A program made the position numbers and the translations under genes. This document shows, one piece after another, positions 44,939-54,524 of a stretch of DNA of 64,000 nt. Source of the stretch: Betaproteobacteria bacterium (GTDB lineage Bacteria; Pseudomonadota; Gammaproteobacteria; Burkholderiales; SG8-41); the NCBI GenBank assembly GCA_028292435.1, contig JAQGMI010000149.1, positions 1-64,000 of the forward strand. The letters are read 5' to 3'. Under the pieces are notes generated by a model. It was not told where the DNA came from. It made no database searches and saw nothing but the letters and a program-made list of their open reading frames with translations. Position 1 is the stretch's first letter, and each line of letters starts with the position of its first letter.

Positions 44939-46291
44939 TCAGCGGCCGTAGCGACGCAACAGTGCAGCAAGCTCGCCGGCGCTCTCCCATTGCTCGCAAC
45001 GATCGATGGCGTGCTCGATTTTTGCGATGCCTTCGGCCGTGACCGACGGCGCCGCGAGTTCGCGAAACTTGGTGCGGATTTCCGCTTCCGTATAAGGATT
45101 GAGGCAATCGCTGCGCGGCGTGTCGCAGGCATGCGTCGCGCGGCGGCCATCTTTCAATGTGAGCGTGACGCGCGCGGGCTTCAGTTGCGGCGCTTGCGCG
45201 CTGAGCTTCGGATCTTCTTCGACATGGACACGCTGACGCAGCGCCGCGATTGCGGGATTGACGAGCGCTTCGTCGTTGACTGAATCGAAACCGGTATGGC
45301 CGTTGACGATCAACGCGGCGGCGACGTGGGGCAACGAATATTTCGACGCGAAATAATTGAGCGGCTGCGGATTGCGCATCGCGGCGGCGAACGCGAACGT
45401 CGCAACGTCGATGCGCTCGATATCGGCGGGCTGCGGCTTTAACTCGGCAAGCGCCGCTTCGAGCGCGTCGAGTGCGGCATAAATCGGATTGCAGCATGCG
45501 CGCAGCCGAAACCAGTTGCGCGTAATTTCCCACCGCGTGCCTAGCTCGTCGAGAAGCCGCTCGGGGCGGAAACCGGCGCCGACGAGATGGCCGAGCGCTT
45601 CCTCGATCGCATCGTCTTGCGCGGTAAAGCCGGCAAGCACGAGCTCAGGCACCAGCCCCGCCGTGAAGCCGCTCATCCCACCCGCAACGTTCAAGGTCGT
45701 CGCGCCATTGATGGCGTTGTTGTAACTCGGCGTCAGCACGAGCGTCGTCGCAACCCGCATTGCCAGGCTCGTCTGCGCAGCATCAAACCCGCGCATGCGC
45801 GCGCCCGCTGCCGCAGCGCCAAGCAATGCGGCCTGACCGTTTTGATGAGCGAGCGGACGCGGCGTCATCGCCGCGCCAAGCCGCGCGCCGGCATCGTAGC
45901 CGAGGATCAAAGCAGCGAGCAGGTCGCGCCCGCTGCCCTTCGTCGCTTCGCCTACCGCTAGCACGCCGGGCAGAATCTGCATCGCGCCCTGATACGAAAC
46001 GAAGCGATGACCTTCGCCAAGCTCGATCGCACGGCCCGCCGTCGAATTGAGAAATGCCGCCGTGCGTGGATCGTGCTGCTGCCAGCCGCGCGCGAATAAC
46101 GTTGCGCCACGGCCGGCAGTCGGGGCGAGCCGCTCGCGCAGCTGCGCGACTTCCGGCCGCGACGAGCCCGCGAGAATCACGCCAAGCGTATCGAGCATGA
46201 TGCGCTTCGCATGCAGCTGCACCGCCTGCGGAATATCTTCAAGCCGGGTCGTGGCGACAAATTTCGCCATCGTTTCGATCTGCTGCCCCAT
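44939..46291 (-). CDS. MmgE/PrpD family protein (second copy)
   Basis: The product has 450 residues. Blocks match the family: ATTRLEDIPQAVQLHAKRIMLDTLGV, the FLNSTAGRAIELGEGHR block, HPG-less but PLAHQNGQAALLGAAAAGARM, NVAGGMSGFTAGLVPELVL and RACCNPIYAALDALEAAL. It differs clearly from the copy at 4238 and has no Bug gene attached. It is a single gene, 131 bases downstream of the cyclase on the same strand. Confidence 0.86.
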   Translation of the reverse strand: MGQQIETMAKFVATTRLEDIPQAVQLHAKRIMLDTLGVILAGSSRPEVAQLRERLAPTAGRGATLFARGWQQHDPRTAAFLNSTAGRAIELGEGHRFVSYQGAMQILPGVLAVGEATKGSGRDLLAALILGYDAGARLGAAMTPRPLAHQNGQAALLGAAAAGARMRGFDAAQTSLAMRVATTLVLTPSYNNAINGATTLNVAGGMSGFTAGLVPELVLAGFTAQDDAIEEALGHLVGAGFRPERLLDELGTRWEITRNWFRLRACCNPIYAALDALEAALAELKPQPADIERIDVATFAFAAAMRNPQPLNYFASKYSLPHVAAALIVNGHTGFDSVNDEALVNPAIAALRQRVHVEEDPKLSAQAPQLKPARVTLTLKDGRRATHACDTPRSDCLNPYTEAEIRTKFRELAAPSVTAEGIAKIEHAIDRCEQWESAGELAALLRRYGR

Positions 46292-46371
46292 GCGGTCCTC
46301 GCCTTAATGATGTGACGCCGATTTTAACTCGACGGGCAACAGCGTATCTGCAGACGTCAGACGCCTGAATG

Positions 46372-46396
46372 AAAAAACGCCCGTTCGCCGGGCGTT
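46372..46396 (-). terminator. Rho-independent terminator of the cyclase gene
   Basis: AACGCCCG (46376-46383) pairs perfectly with CGGGCGTT (46389-46396) over a five-base loop. On the minus strand it is followed by six T (46372-46377). It lies 27 bases after the stop. Confidence 0.85.
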
Positions 46397-46422
46397 CCAA
46401 TCGTGGCTTCCCGCTGATCGTT

Positions 46423-47412
46423 TTACTTGTGAACGTCGCCGGCAATCATGGTTGCATCCGAACTGCCGGGCTCGCCGCCGCCCGGCGAGGTCGCGAATGC
46501 AATGGTGAGCGCATTGGCAACGCGGATTTTCGAGCCCGGACGAATCGCAACTTCGCGGTCTTTCTGGATCAGCTCACCGTCGACTTCAGTCGCGGCATTC
46601 GACACCGGACGCACGCGGTAGCCGTCCCCGAACCGGCGCAACTCGAAATGCCAGCGGCTGATGTGGCGCGTTTGCATTGGATCGGCCAACGCAAGCACGA
46701 TGTCATTGGCGATGGTTCCTTCGTGCTCCGCAAGGCGGCCGAAACTGATGATGTCCTGTTGCGGCAACGCGATTTCCTCCTGCGTTTCCTCGACGCGAAA
46801 ACTGCGCGGGAACAGCGCACGATCACGCCAGTCAAGCGTGTAGACCTCGATTTTGCGCGACATACCCTTGAACTCGGCCGGGGCGAGCAGCCGGCAGTTG
46901 AGGCGGTGCGTGCCCGCGAGTTCGCCGAACGCGTCGCGCGTAAGCCTGACTTCGCCGCTGTCCGCCGAAGCGGCGATGCGCGCGCACAGGTTGACTGAGT
47001 CGCCGCTGACCACCGTGCCGTCGGTCAGGACCGGCCCCCAATGCACGCCGATGCGTACCTGCAATTGATGGTCGCGCGAGCGCGTCGCGTTTTCTCGCGA
47101 TATGAGTTGCTGGAACTGGATGACTGCGTCAGTGGCCGCGTTCGCGGTCGGGAACGTCAGGAACGCGCCATCGCCGGCGGTATCGACGATGCGGCCGCCG
47201 TGCGCCGGCAGGCAGCGGCCAAGCAGGTCGAGATGAAGCTGCTGCAACTGGCGGCCGGCGGCGTCGCCAAAACGCGAGAAATATGCGGTGGACGCTACGA
47301 TGTCGGAGAAAACGGTCGCCACCTGGTGCTCGAACCGGCGCGTCAGCTCCTGCTGCAGCAGGCTCTGCATCCGGACTATCTCCGCCATACTTAGGGTGCC
47401 GAAATCGATCAT
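46423..47412 (-). CDS. Class III adenylate/guanylate cyclase with C-terminal FHA domain
   Basis: The product has 329 residues. The cyclase domain (about 30-200) has metal Asp in VFSDIVASTAYFSRFGD, then GGRIVDTAGDGAFLTFPTA (second Asp), RIGVHWGPV, and SGDSVNLCARIAA. The FHA domain (about 225-305) has ISFGRLAEHEGTIANDIVLA, RHISRWHFELRR. FHA domains read phosphothreonine, so the Ser/Thr kinase at 48572 is a natural partner. It is cytoplasmic, divergent from the sensor gene, and has a strong terminator. Confidence 0.88.
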   Translation of the reverse strand: MIDFGTLSMAEIVRMQSLLQQELTRRFEHQVATVFSDIVASTAYFSRFGDAAGRQLQQLHLDLLGRCLPAHGGRIVDTAGDGAFLTFPTANAATDAVIQFQQLISRENATRSRDHQLQVRIGVHWGPVLTDGTVVSGDSVNLCARIAASADSGEVRLTRDAFGELAGTHRLNCRLLAPAEFKGMSRKIEVYTLDWRDRALFPRSFRVEETQEEIALPQQDIISFGRLAEHEGTIANDIVLALADPMQTRHISRWHFELRRFGDGYRVRPVSNAATEVDGELIQKDREVAIRPGSKIRVANALTIAFATSPGGGEPGSSDATMIAGDVHK

Positions 47413-47682
47413 GGTGAGGCACGATACCCGAGGTAAAGCGGCTGGACAAGCCGAAGACCGCGGTCTTTAGACCGCAGCCGCTCAAGCGTCGCGCCCGGGC
47501 AGTCAATGTCGCGCCGCCTGCGGTGATATGCCAAAAAAATACGCAGGCATTAAACGTTTCCTCTCTTCTCTGGCGGCCGAGCGAAGCCTATACTTTCCAC
47601 TGCTGAAACCGTTTCACTGATGTGCGCAACGCGGCTGTAGTCCGGAATGCACTGCCTGGTTTATTTTTCTGGAGACCTTGCG

Positions 47683-48555
47683 ATGGGCCTGCGATTAAAG
47701 TTCAACCTGGTCTTGCTGGTCGTTTTCGTGCTCGGGCTCGGCGTATCCGGCTACATTTCCTACGAGTTGCTGCACAAGAATGCGCGTGAAGAGGTGCTGC
47801 GCACGGCGGGTGTGATGATGGAAGCGGCGCTGTCGATGCGCGCATACACTGTTGGCCAGGTTCGCCCGCATTTGCGCGTCGCGGAGGACGAGTTTCTGCC
47901 GCAAAGCGTGCCGGCGTTCTCGGCCACCCAGATCATGAGCCAGCTTCGAAAAAAATATCCCGACTACGCCTACAAGGAAGCCGCGCTGAATCCGACCAAC
48001 CCCACCAATCGCGCGGTTGAGTGGGAAACGGACATCGTGAACGAATTTCGCCACAATGAGGCCATAAAAGAGTTTTCCGGCACGCGGATGACGCCGACCG
48101 GCCTGTCGATGTATCTGGCGCGGCCATTTAAGATCACGGATCCGGCGTGCCTCGTCTGCCACACCACGTCCGACATGGCGCCGGCCGCCATGGTCAAACT
48201 TTACGGACCGAGCAACGGCTACGGCTGGAAGATGAACGAGGTCATCGGCGCCCAGATCGTGTCCGTGCCCATGTCATTGCCGATCCAGAATGCCAACCGC
48301 GCGTTTTATACCTTCATGGCTTCACTCACGGCGGTCTTCGTCGTGCTTTTCGTGATCCTCAACCTCATGCTCTCGATGCTGATCGTGCGCCCCATCAGGA
48401 CGATGTCATCGGCCGCCGACAAGATAAGCGTTGGCGAGCTCGATATTCCAGAGCTTCAGGAATCAGGCAAGGATGAAGTCGCGCTGCTCGCCAAATCGTT
48501 TAACCGCATGCGCCGCAGCCTCGAAAAAGCGATCAGCCTGATCGACGAAAAATAA
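47683..48555 (+). CDS. DUF3365 haem-binding sensor with HAMP domain
   Basis: The product has 290 residues. A transmembrane helix (KFNLVLLVVFVLGLGVSGYISY) precedes a periplasmic DUF3365 region with a c-type haem site CLVCH near residue 157. A second helix (FYTFMASLTAVFVVLFVILNLM) is followed by HAMP (VRPIRTMSSAADKISVGELDIPEL). No kinase or cyclase domain is fused; output may go to the Ser/Thr kinase gene 16 bases downstream. It is likely a redox or gas sensor. CTGGAG precedes the ATG. Confidence 0.86.
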   Translation: MGLRLKFNLVLLVVFVLGLGVSGYISYELLHKNAREEVLRTAGVMMEAALSMRAYTVGQVRPHLRVAEDEFLPQSVPAFSATQIMSQLRKKYPDYAYKEAALNPTNPTNRAVEWETDIVNEFRHNEAIKEFSGTRMTPTGLSMYLARPFKITDPACLVCHTTSDMAPAAMVKLYGPSNGYGWKMNEVIGAQIVSVPMSLPIQNANRAFYTFMASLTAVFVVLFVILNLMLSMLIVRPIRTMSSAADKISVGELDIPELQESGKDEVALLAKSFNRMRRSLEKAISLIDEK

Positions 48556-48571
48556 CCACGGCCGCATAACG

Positions 48572-50014
48572 TTGAGCACCGAAATCGCGCTGCCGCAGGG
48601 TTACACCCTGCAGGAATATCGCATTGAGTCGACGCTCGGCATCGGGGGCTTCGGACTGACCTACCTTGCGATCGACGTCAATCTCAATCTCAAAGTGGCG
48701 ATCAAGGAATACCTGCCGGGGGAGCTCGCGTTGCGCTGCGAGGACCAGTCGGTCCGCTCGAAATCGGATTCCACGCTCGAAACTTTCAACTGGGGCCGCA
48801 GCCGGTTTCTCGATGAGTCACGCACGCTCGCCTCGTTCCAGCATCCGAACATCGTGCGGGTCATGCGATTCTTCGAGGCAAACCAGACCGCTTACATGGT
48901 CATGGAATTTGTCCGCGGCCGGGCGCTCAATGACTGGATAACGACGCGGCGACCGCTCAGCGAACCGACGCTCAGAGCGCTGGTGCTGCCGTTGCTCGAC
49001 GGGCTCGAAGTCGTCCACGCGGCGGGCTATCTGCATCGGGATATCAAGCCCCGTAATATTTTCGTCCACGACAACGGCAGCCCGGTGCTGCTCGATTTCG
49101 GCTCGGCGCGCATCAGTAACGTCGATTCCGAATTGACAGCGATCGTGTCGCCCGGCTATGCGCCGCTCGAGCAGTATCACGCGCAGGGCCATCAGGGCGC
49201 ATGGAGCGATCTTTATGCATTAGGCGCGGTGATGTATTGGCTGGTCACGGGCACGAAACCGGTGGAAGCGACTGCCCGGGTGCGCAACGACCCGCTTAAA
49301 CCGGCATTGCAGGCCGCGGACCGCGCGCGTTACAGCGCAGATCTGCTCAATGCAATTGACTGGGCGCTCGCACCGGCCGAAGAAGCGCGGCCGCAAACCG
49401 TCGCCGCGATGCGCGGCGCCCTGCAGGGCATTTTGCGCGCGCCACCGTCCGGCGAAGCGACGATCGTGACTACCGGTCCCCGCCCATCGCACGCGCCGGC
49501 GGCGGCGCAACCGTATCAAACTGCGTCGGTCTCGGCGCAGACGTTCGATCCCGCATTGCTGAAATCACTGGCGAGCGGACTTGCCGCGCATGTTGGCCCG
49601 ATCGCAAGCATGACGGTTAAATCGGCGGCCCGGAAATCCCCGACCCTGACACAACTCGTCCAAACGGTAGCGGGCGAAATCAGCGACGAGCAAGCCCGCG
49701 CGGCATTCATCAAGACGTTTACGGCGGCGGACAAATCCATTCCCGCGAGCCATTCAGTGCAGGCGGCACAGCCGCACTCGCATCCGACCCAGCACAGTTC
49801 GGCAGGTTCGCGGTTCGAACCGGCAGCTTTGGCTAAAGCGGAAGCCGAACTGGCGAAATATATCGGCGCTGTTGCGCGCGTGGTGGTGAGGCGCGCTGCC
49901 GCCAAAGCCGGCACCGAGTCCGAACTTTATCTGTTGCTCGCTGATGAGATTGAAGACAAGGAACAAAAGAAAGCGTTCATTCGCAAGGCGATGTCCGTTT
50001 CGCATCGCAACTAG
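48572..50014 (+). CDS. Serine/threonine protein kinase with duplicated C-terminal domain
   Basis: The product has 480 residues. The kinase domain reads GIGGFGLTYLAIDVN, VAIKEYLP, YMVMEFVRGRALNDW, HRDIKPRNIFV near residue 154, LLDFGSAR, then the substrate region TAIVSPGYAPLEQY. The tail carries two similar units, FDPALLKSLASGLAAHVGPIA and FEPAALAKAEAELAKYIGAVA, each followed by similar helices; these resemble the DUF8082 domain. The start is a TTG (48572). It follows the sensor gene by 16 bases. Confidence 0.88.
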   Translation: MSTEIALPQGYTLQEYRIESTLGIGGFGLTYLAIDVNLNLKVAIKEYLPGELALRCEDQSVRSKSDSTLETFNWGRSRFLDESRTLASFQHPNIVRVMRFFEANQTAYMVMEFVRGRALNDWITTRRPLSEPTLRALVLPLLDGLEVVHAAGYLHRDIKPRNIFVHDNGSPVLLDFGSARISNVDSELTAIVSPGYAPLEQYHAQGHQGAWSDLYALGAVMYWLVTGTKPVEATARVRNDPLKPALQAADRARYSADLLNAIDWALAPAEEARPQTVAAMRGALQGILRAPPSGEATIVTTGPRPSHAPAAAQPYQTASVSAQTFDPALLKSLASGLAAHVGPIASMTVKSAARKSPTLTQLVQTVAGEISDEQARAAFIKTFTAADKSIPASHSVQAAQPHSHPTQHSSAGSRFEPAALAKAEAELAKYIGAVARVVVRRAAAKAGTESELYLLLADEIEDKEQKKAFIRKAMSVSHRN

Positions 50015-50063
50015 CGCAATTTTTTCGAGCGCACCGCGTCGCGCGCTCCCGTTGCGGTTTAGC

Positions 50064-52367
50064 TCACGCCGCTTTTGACTTTTGCATCGCGTGCCACAGC
50101 TTGGAAGGCGTGAGCGGCATGTCGAGATGTTCAATGCCAAGCGGACGCAGCGCATCGATAACGGCGCCGACCAGCACCGGCAATGATGCGGTACAACCGG
50201 ATTCACCGACACCCTTCACGCCGAGCGGGCTCACCTTGCTCGGCGTCGGATGCTCTTCGCCCTTCAGTTCGCGCAATGCGCCGGCGCGCGGCATGCAGTA
50301 ATCCATGAAGCTCGCCGCGAGCGGCTGTCCCGACTCGGGGTCATAAACGATGTGTTCGCCGAAGACCTGACCGACGCCCTGCACGACACCGCCGTGCAAC
50401 TGGCCTTCGACGATTGCATGATTGATGACTTCGCCGCAATCATCGACGGCGCTGTAGCGCACAATTTCAGCAGCGCCCGTGTCGCGATCGATTTCGACTT
50501 CGGCGATATGACAGCCGTTCGGAAATGTCGAACCGAATTTACCTTCGGCGACGACTTTGAGCGGCTTCGTTTTGGCGAGGTCGGCAAGCGTGACCACGCG
50601 TTTCGATTCAACCGAGCGGAACTCTCCGTTTGCGTAATTAATCTGCGACGGCTCGAGTTTCATCTCGAGCGCCGCCAGCGCCTTGCCTTCTTCGATCAGC
50701 TTTTGGGCGGCGAGATAGCACACGCTGCCTGCCCCGACTGCGCTGCGCGATCCACCGGTGTGATTGCCCTGCAGCATACTGCCGGGCGCGCATTGCACGA
50801 TCTTTACGCGTTCGTGAGCCACGCCCAGCGCGTCGCCGACGACTTTCGCAAACGTGGTCTCGTGGCCGTGGCCCTGCGCTTTCGACACGGTGTGCACTTC
50901 GATGGTGCCGTTCGCATCGAGCCGCAATTCGACTTCATCTTTGTCTGCATTGCCGGCGCCGGTGTTTTCGATCACGGTCGAAATCCCGATGCCGCGCAAT
51001 TTGCCCTTGGCGGCGGATTCGGCACGGCGCTTGGCGAATCCCTGCCAGTCGCCAAGCTTCAGCGCCTTGGTGAGCAGGCCCGGCAGGTCGGCAATCTCGT
51101 ACGTCGAACCCGTCGGCGTCTTGTACGGGAATGCATCGGGCGGAATAAAATTCAGGCGCCGCAATTCCGCCGCGTCGATCTTGAGCTCGGCCGCGGCCTG
51201 GTTAACGATACGCTCGACCGCATACGCGATATCCGGTCGCCCGGCGCCGCGATACGAACCGACGGGCGTGCAATTGGTGACCGGCGCTTTGAACGTCGCA
51301 TACAAAGCCGGAATGCGATAGACACCGGTCATGCACACGCTTGTGTTGCGGATGTGGCCGACCGAACCGGGCGACAGGTATGCGCCCATGTCGTTGATCC
51401 AGTCGAGCCGCATCGCCAGAAATTTCCCGTCCTTGTCGAGCGCAAGCGCGCCGTCGATGATGTTGGCGCGGCCATGCGTGTCGGTGAGGAACGCCTCGAT
51501 GCGCGTCGATACCCACTTGACCGGCTTGCCGAGTTTTTTCGCCGCGATCATGAGCGCGCAGTATTCGGGATATGCAACGGTGCGCTGGCCGAAACCGCCG
51601 CCGATGTCGCGCGCTTCGAAGATCAGTTTTTCTTCGGCCGTCTTCGTGTACGCCGAAATCTGCTTGCGCAGCGTCGTCACGCCCTGCATCACGACGTTGA
51701 ACCGATACGCATCGTTCGCCGCATCGTAGGCAACCAGGCAGGCGCGCGGCTCCATCGGACTCGGCGACACGCGCGTCGATTCGACTTTCAGGCGGGTGAT
51801 GTGCGCCGCCTTCGCGAACGCCGCCTCGACTTCCTGCTCATTGCCGACATCGGCTTCGAACAGCAGGTTGCCCGGCACGTCGTCGTGAATTTGCGGCGCG
51901 CCCGCAGCGAGCGCGGCTTCCGGCCGCACGACACTCGGCAAATCGCGATACTCGATCTGCACGAGTTCGGCCGCGTCCTGCGCGGCGGCGGCGCTGTCCG
52001 CAACGACGAGAGCAATCGCTTCGCCGACGAAACGCACTTTGCCGTGCGCCAGCACCGGACGCTTTGTCGGTTTCGCTTTGCTGCCGTTGCGTCCGGGGAT
52101 CGTCAGCGAATGCGGCGGCACGACATAACCCGCGGCGATCGCATCGTCACCGGTGAAAATCTGTTTGACGCCGGGATACGCGAGCGCGGCGGCGGTATCC
52201 AGGCCGGCGATTTCCGCATGCGCGCGGTCCGAGCGCACAAAGTAACCGTAAAGCTGCCCCGCTACGTTCCAATCGGAAGCATATTTGCCGGCGCCGGTGA
52301 TGAGACGCTTGTCTTCAACGCGATTGCTGTGATGGTGATGCCCGTCTTGCTCGTGGTGCGTATCCAT
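50064..52367 (-). CDS. Xanthine dehydrogenase-family molybdopterin-binding subunit (CoxL-like)
   Basis: The product has 767 residues from ATG 52367, in front of His-rich THHEQDGHHHHSNRVEDKRLI. Molybdenum-binding subunit blocks: VRFVGEAIALVVAD, the EARDIGGGFGQRTVAYPEYC block, VGSYRGAGRPDIAYAVER, GNHTGGSRSAVGAGSV and the active-site GVKGVGESGCTASLPVL with Glu. The SYRGAGR loop resembles form-II enzymes (AYRGAGR), not the CO-oxidising AYRCSFR. No FAD or 2Fe-2S subunit gene is adjacent. It lies 19 bases after the TauD-type gene. Confidence 0.9.
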   Translation of the reverse strand: MDTHHEQDGHHHHSNRVEDKRLITGAGKYASDWNVAGQLYGYFVRSDRAHAEIAGLDTAAALAYPGVKQIFTGDDAIAAGYVVPPHSLTIPGRNGSKAKPTKRPVLAHGKVRFVGEAIALVVADSAAAAQDAAELVQIEYRDLPSVVRPEAALAAGAPQIHDDVPGNLLFEADVGNEQEVEAAFAKAAHITRLKVESTRVSPSPMEPRACLVAYDAANDAYRFNVVMQGVTTLRKQISAYTKTAEEKLIFEARDIGGGFGQRTVAYPEYCALMIAAKKLGKPVKWVSTRIEAFLTDTHGRANIIDGALALDKDGKFLAMRLDWINDMGAYLSPGSVGHIRNTSVCMTGVYRIPALYATFKAPVTNCTPVGSYRGAGRPDIAYAVERIVNQAAAELKIDAAELRRLNFIPPDAFPYKTPTGSTYEIADLPGLLTKALKLGDWQGFAKRRAESAAKGKLRGIGISTVIENTGAGNADKDEVELRLDANGTIEVHTVSKAQGHGHETTFAKVVGDALGVAHERVKIVQCAPGSMLQGNHTGGSRSAVGAGSVCYLAAQKLIEEGKALAALEMKLEPSQINYANGEFRSVESKRVVTLADLAKTKPLKVVAEGKFGSTFPNGCHIAEVEIDRDTGAAEIVRYSAVDDCGEVINHAIVEGQLHGGVVQGVGQVFGEHIVYDPESGQPLAASFMDYCMPRAGALRELKGEEHPTPSKVSPLGVKGVGESGCTASLPVLVGAVIDALRPLGIEHLDMPLTPSKLWHAMQKSKAA

Positions 52368-52386
52368 GGATCCCTTGCAGCGTTGC

Positions 52387-53355
52387 TTAAGCGAATAAAT
52401 GTCCGCGCGAATGCGCGGGAATATCGAGCGCGTTCGGCGCTTCGAACGGTTTGTGGCCTTCGACCTGCGCGGCATACAGCACCCGGCGCTCGGTCGAATC
52501 GAATGATTCGCGCTTGTGCAGCGTGCAGCGGTTGTCCCAGATCACGACATCGCCGACGCTCCACACGTGCGTGTACAAAAACCGCGGCTGCTCGACATGC
52601 GCCCACAGTTCTTCAAGCAGCGCCTCGGATTCTTCGAGCGACAGTCCGTTCACGTACGAGCTGTGGCGGCGACCGAGGAACAGGGAATTACGGCCGGTTT
52701 CAGGATGCGTCGAGATAATCGGATGGCTCGGGCCGGGCGTGAAGCGGATGTCTTCAGTCAGTGAAGCACCAGGCCGCAGTTGCATCGCGGTATCGACGAT
52801 GTTCGCCTGCTTGATCGTCATGCCCTTGATGCGTTGTTTCTGCGCGGCGCTCAATGCATCGTACGCGGCGTAACAATTCATGAATATCGTGCGTCCGCCT
52901 TTTTCGGTCGGCGGAATTTCCTTGGCGACCAGCATGCGCGCGGCGGTCGGCGCATCCTTGAACGAAAAATCGGAGTGCCAGACGATTTCACCGTCACCGA
53001 GAATGCCGATCGTTTTGCCTTGCTCTTTTACGTTGGACACGACCGTCACTTCGGGCGGAAGGTTATACAACTCATTCGCCGCGCGCTCGGACAGATCGCG
53101 CTTGTGCAGATTCGACGACGAAACGGGGATGCCGAAGCGCTTGACCAGCCGCACGAGATCCTCCGCGCTGACCGATTGGCCGCGAAACGCAATCAGCACG
53201 TGGTCGAGCCACGCGGCGTGAACCTGTTTGAACGCCGCATCGTCGAGCGTGGTGATGTCGATGCCGCGAATTTCGGCGCCCAGCGCCGCCTTGAATGGCA
53301 CGACTTCGAAGGGCGCGGGCTGCGCACTGCGTCGTGCGAGCGAAGTATCAGTCAT
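52387..53355 (-). CDS. TauD/TfdA-family Fe(II)/2-oxoglutarate dioxygenase
   Basis: The product has 322 residues. IVWHSDFSFKDAPTAARML supplies the HxD iron ligands; GDVVIWDNRCTLHKRESFDSTERRVLYAAQVEG gives the distal His and the 2-oxoglutarate-binding Arg. The start MTDTSLARRSAQ at 53355 follows AAGGAA. Members oxidise taurine, 2,4-D or related acids; the substrate is unknown. The gene is first in an operon with the CoxL-like gene. Confidence 0.88.
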   Translation of the reverse strand: MTDTSLARRSAQPAPFEVVPFKAALGAEIRGIDITTLDDAAFKQVHAAWLDHVLIAFRGQSVSAEDLVRLVKRFGIPVSSSNLHKRDLSERAANELYNLPPEVTVVSNVKEQGKTIGILGDGEIVWHSDFSFKDAPTAARMLVAKEIPPTEKGGRTIFMNCYAAYDALSAAQKQRIKGMTIKQANIVDTAMQLRPGASLTEDIRFTPGPSHPIISTHPETGRNSLFLGRRHSSYVNGLSLEESEALLEELWAHVEQPRFLYTHVWSVGDVVIWDNRCTLHKRESFDSTERRVLYAAQVEGHKPFEAPNALDIPAHSRGHLFA

Positions 53356-53547
53356 TGTTGTTCCTTCCAAAACGGGAGCTCCGTGGCGGGACAGCAGGGA
53401 TTATGCGTAGTATATAGCGAGCGCGAGATGCCGTTGGGCGCCGGTGTTTGAGTGCCCCTATTTGGCGACTCGCGTTCGCTCTGATAGTCTCTGCCGTTCT
53501 AATTTTCCGGACGCGTTCGCGGTCCGTCAGCTCAAGGCGAAATACCG

Positions 53548-54504
53548 ATGCTCCTGCGTATGCTATCCTTTATCGCAGCAATGCTTGGTGCTGGCGCGCC
53601 TCAGGCGCAGGATTTCCCGACGCGGCCCGTTCGCATCGTCGTCGGCTTCCAGGCGGGCGGCGGCACCGACATCGCGGCGCGGGTCATCGCGCAAAAGCTG
53701 ACCGACGCACTCGGCGTCACCTTTATCGTGGACAACCGGCCCGGGGCGGCCGGCAATATCGGCGCGGACATCGTCGCCAAGTCCAATGCCGACGGCTACA
53801 CCATCCTGATGGCGAATTCGACGATCGCCATCCCCAGCCTGTCGGCGAAACTGCCGTTCGACGTCAAAAAAGATTTCGCGCCGCTCAGCAACATCGCGCT
53901 CGGTCCCTCGGTGCTGCTGGTGAATCCCAGCCTGCCGGTGACCGACGTCAAGGGACTGGTGGCGCTCGCCAAGGCCAAACCCAGGACGCTGATCTACGGC
54001 TCCGGCGGCGTCGGCAACGTCACGCACCTGGCAATGGAGCTGCTCATGTCGATGACCGGCATCGAGATGACCCACGTACCGTACAAGGGCGCCGCGCCAT
54101 CGGTCGTCGGCCTGCTCAGCGGCGAAGTGCAATTGCTGTTTGCCGGCATTCCCGGCGTGCTGGCGCAGATCAGCGCCGGTAAAGTACGCGCCCTCGGCGT
54201 GTCAATTTCTCAGCGCAGCGCCGCGCTGCCTAATGTGCCGACGATAGCCGAGACCGGGCTGCCCGGTTACTACGCGGCATCGTGGTACGGCCTTTTGGTG
54301 CCGGCCGGCACGCCGAAGCGCAGTATCGACATACTGGCCAAACACATCGGCACGGTCATGCGCGTACCCGAGGTCAAGGAAAAAATGCTGGCGCAGGGCT
54401 TCGAACCCGTGGGCGACACGCCGGCGCAGTTTGGAAAATTCATCGGCGAGGAAATACCGCGCTGGGAGAAGGTCGTTAAAAGAGCGGATATCAAGCCCGA
54501 GTAA
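53548..54504 (+). CDS. Bug/TctC-family periplasmic receptor
   Basis: This 318-residue receptor has a short signal peptide (LLRMLSFIAAMLGAGAPQAQ). TRPVRIVVGFQAGGGTDIAA, NRPGAAGNIGADIVAKSNADGYTI and YGSGGVGNVTHLAMELLM are the first-lobe blocks, and HVPYKGAAPSVVGLLSGE the hinge block. The following enolase-superfamily gene is 20 bases downstream, so the solute may be a hydroxy or aromatic acid used by it. Confidence 0.92.
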   Translation: MLLRMLSFIAAMLGAGAPQAQDFPTRPVRIVVGFQAGGGTDIAARVIAQKLTDALGVTFIVDNRPGAAGNIGADIVAKSNADGYTILMANSTIAIPSLSAKLPFDVKKDFAPLSNIALGPSVLLVNPSLPVTDVKGLVALAKAKPRTLIYGSGGVGNVTHLAMELLMSMTGIEMTHVPYKGAAPSVVGLLSGEVQLLFAGIPGVLAQISAGKVRALGVSISQRSAALPNVPTIAETGLPGYYAASWYGLLVPAGTPKRSIDILAKHIGTVMRVPEVKEKMLAQGFEPVGDTPAQFGKFIGEEIPRWEKVVKRADIKPE

Positions 54505-54524
54505 GCAGCTACGAGGATGACATC

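Noticed and set aside
44868..45533. 221-codon frame on the minus strand that begins inside the second PrpD gene and runs into the 44583-44938 gap.
   Set aside because: It is a frame-shifted shadow of the PrpD gene, rich in Arg and Ala, without ribosome site or family motif.
50250..52718. Very long open frame (822 codons) on the plus strand across the CoxL-like gene.
   Set aside because: It lies opposite a clearly conserved molybdenum hydroxylase. The composition is Arg/Asp/Val-rich, as expected from the antisense of a high-G+C gene, and no motif is present.
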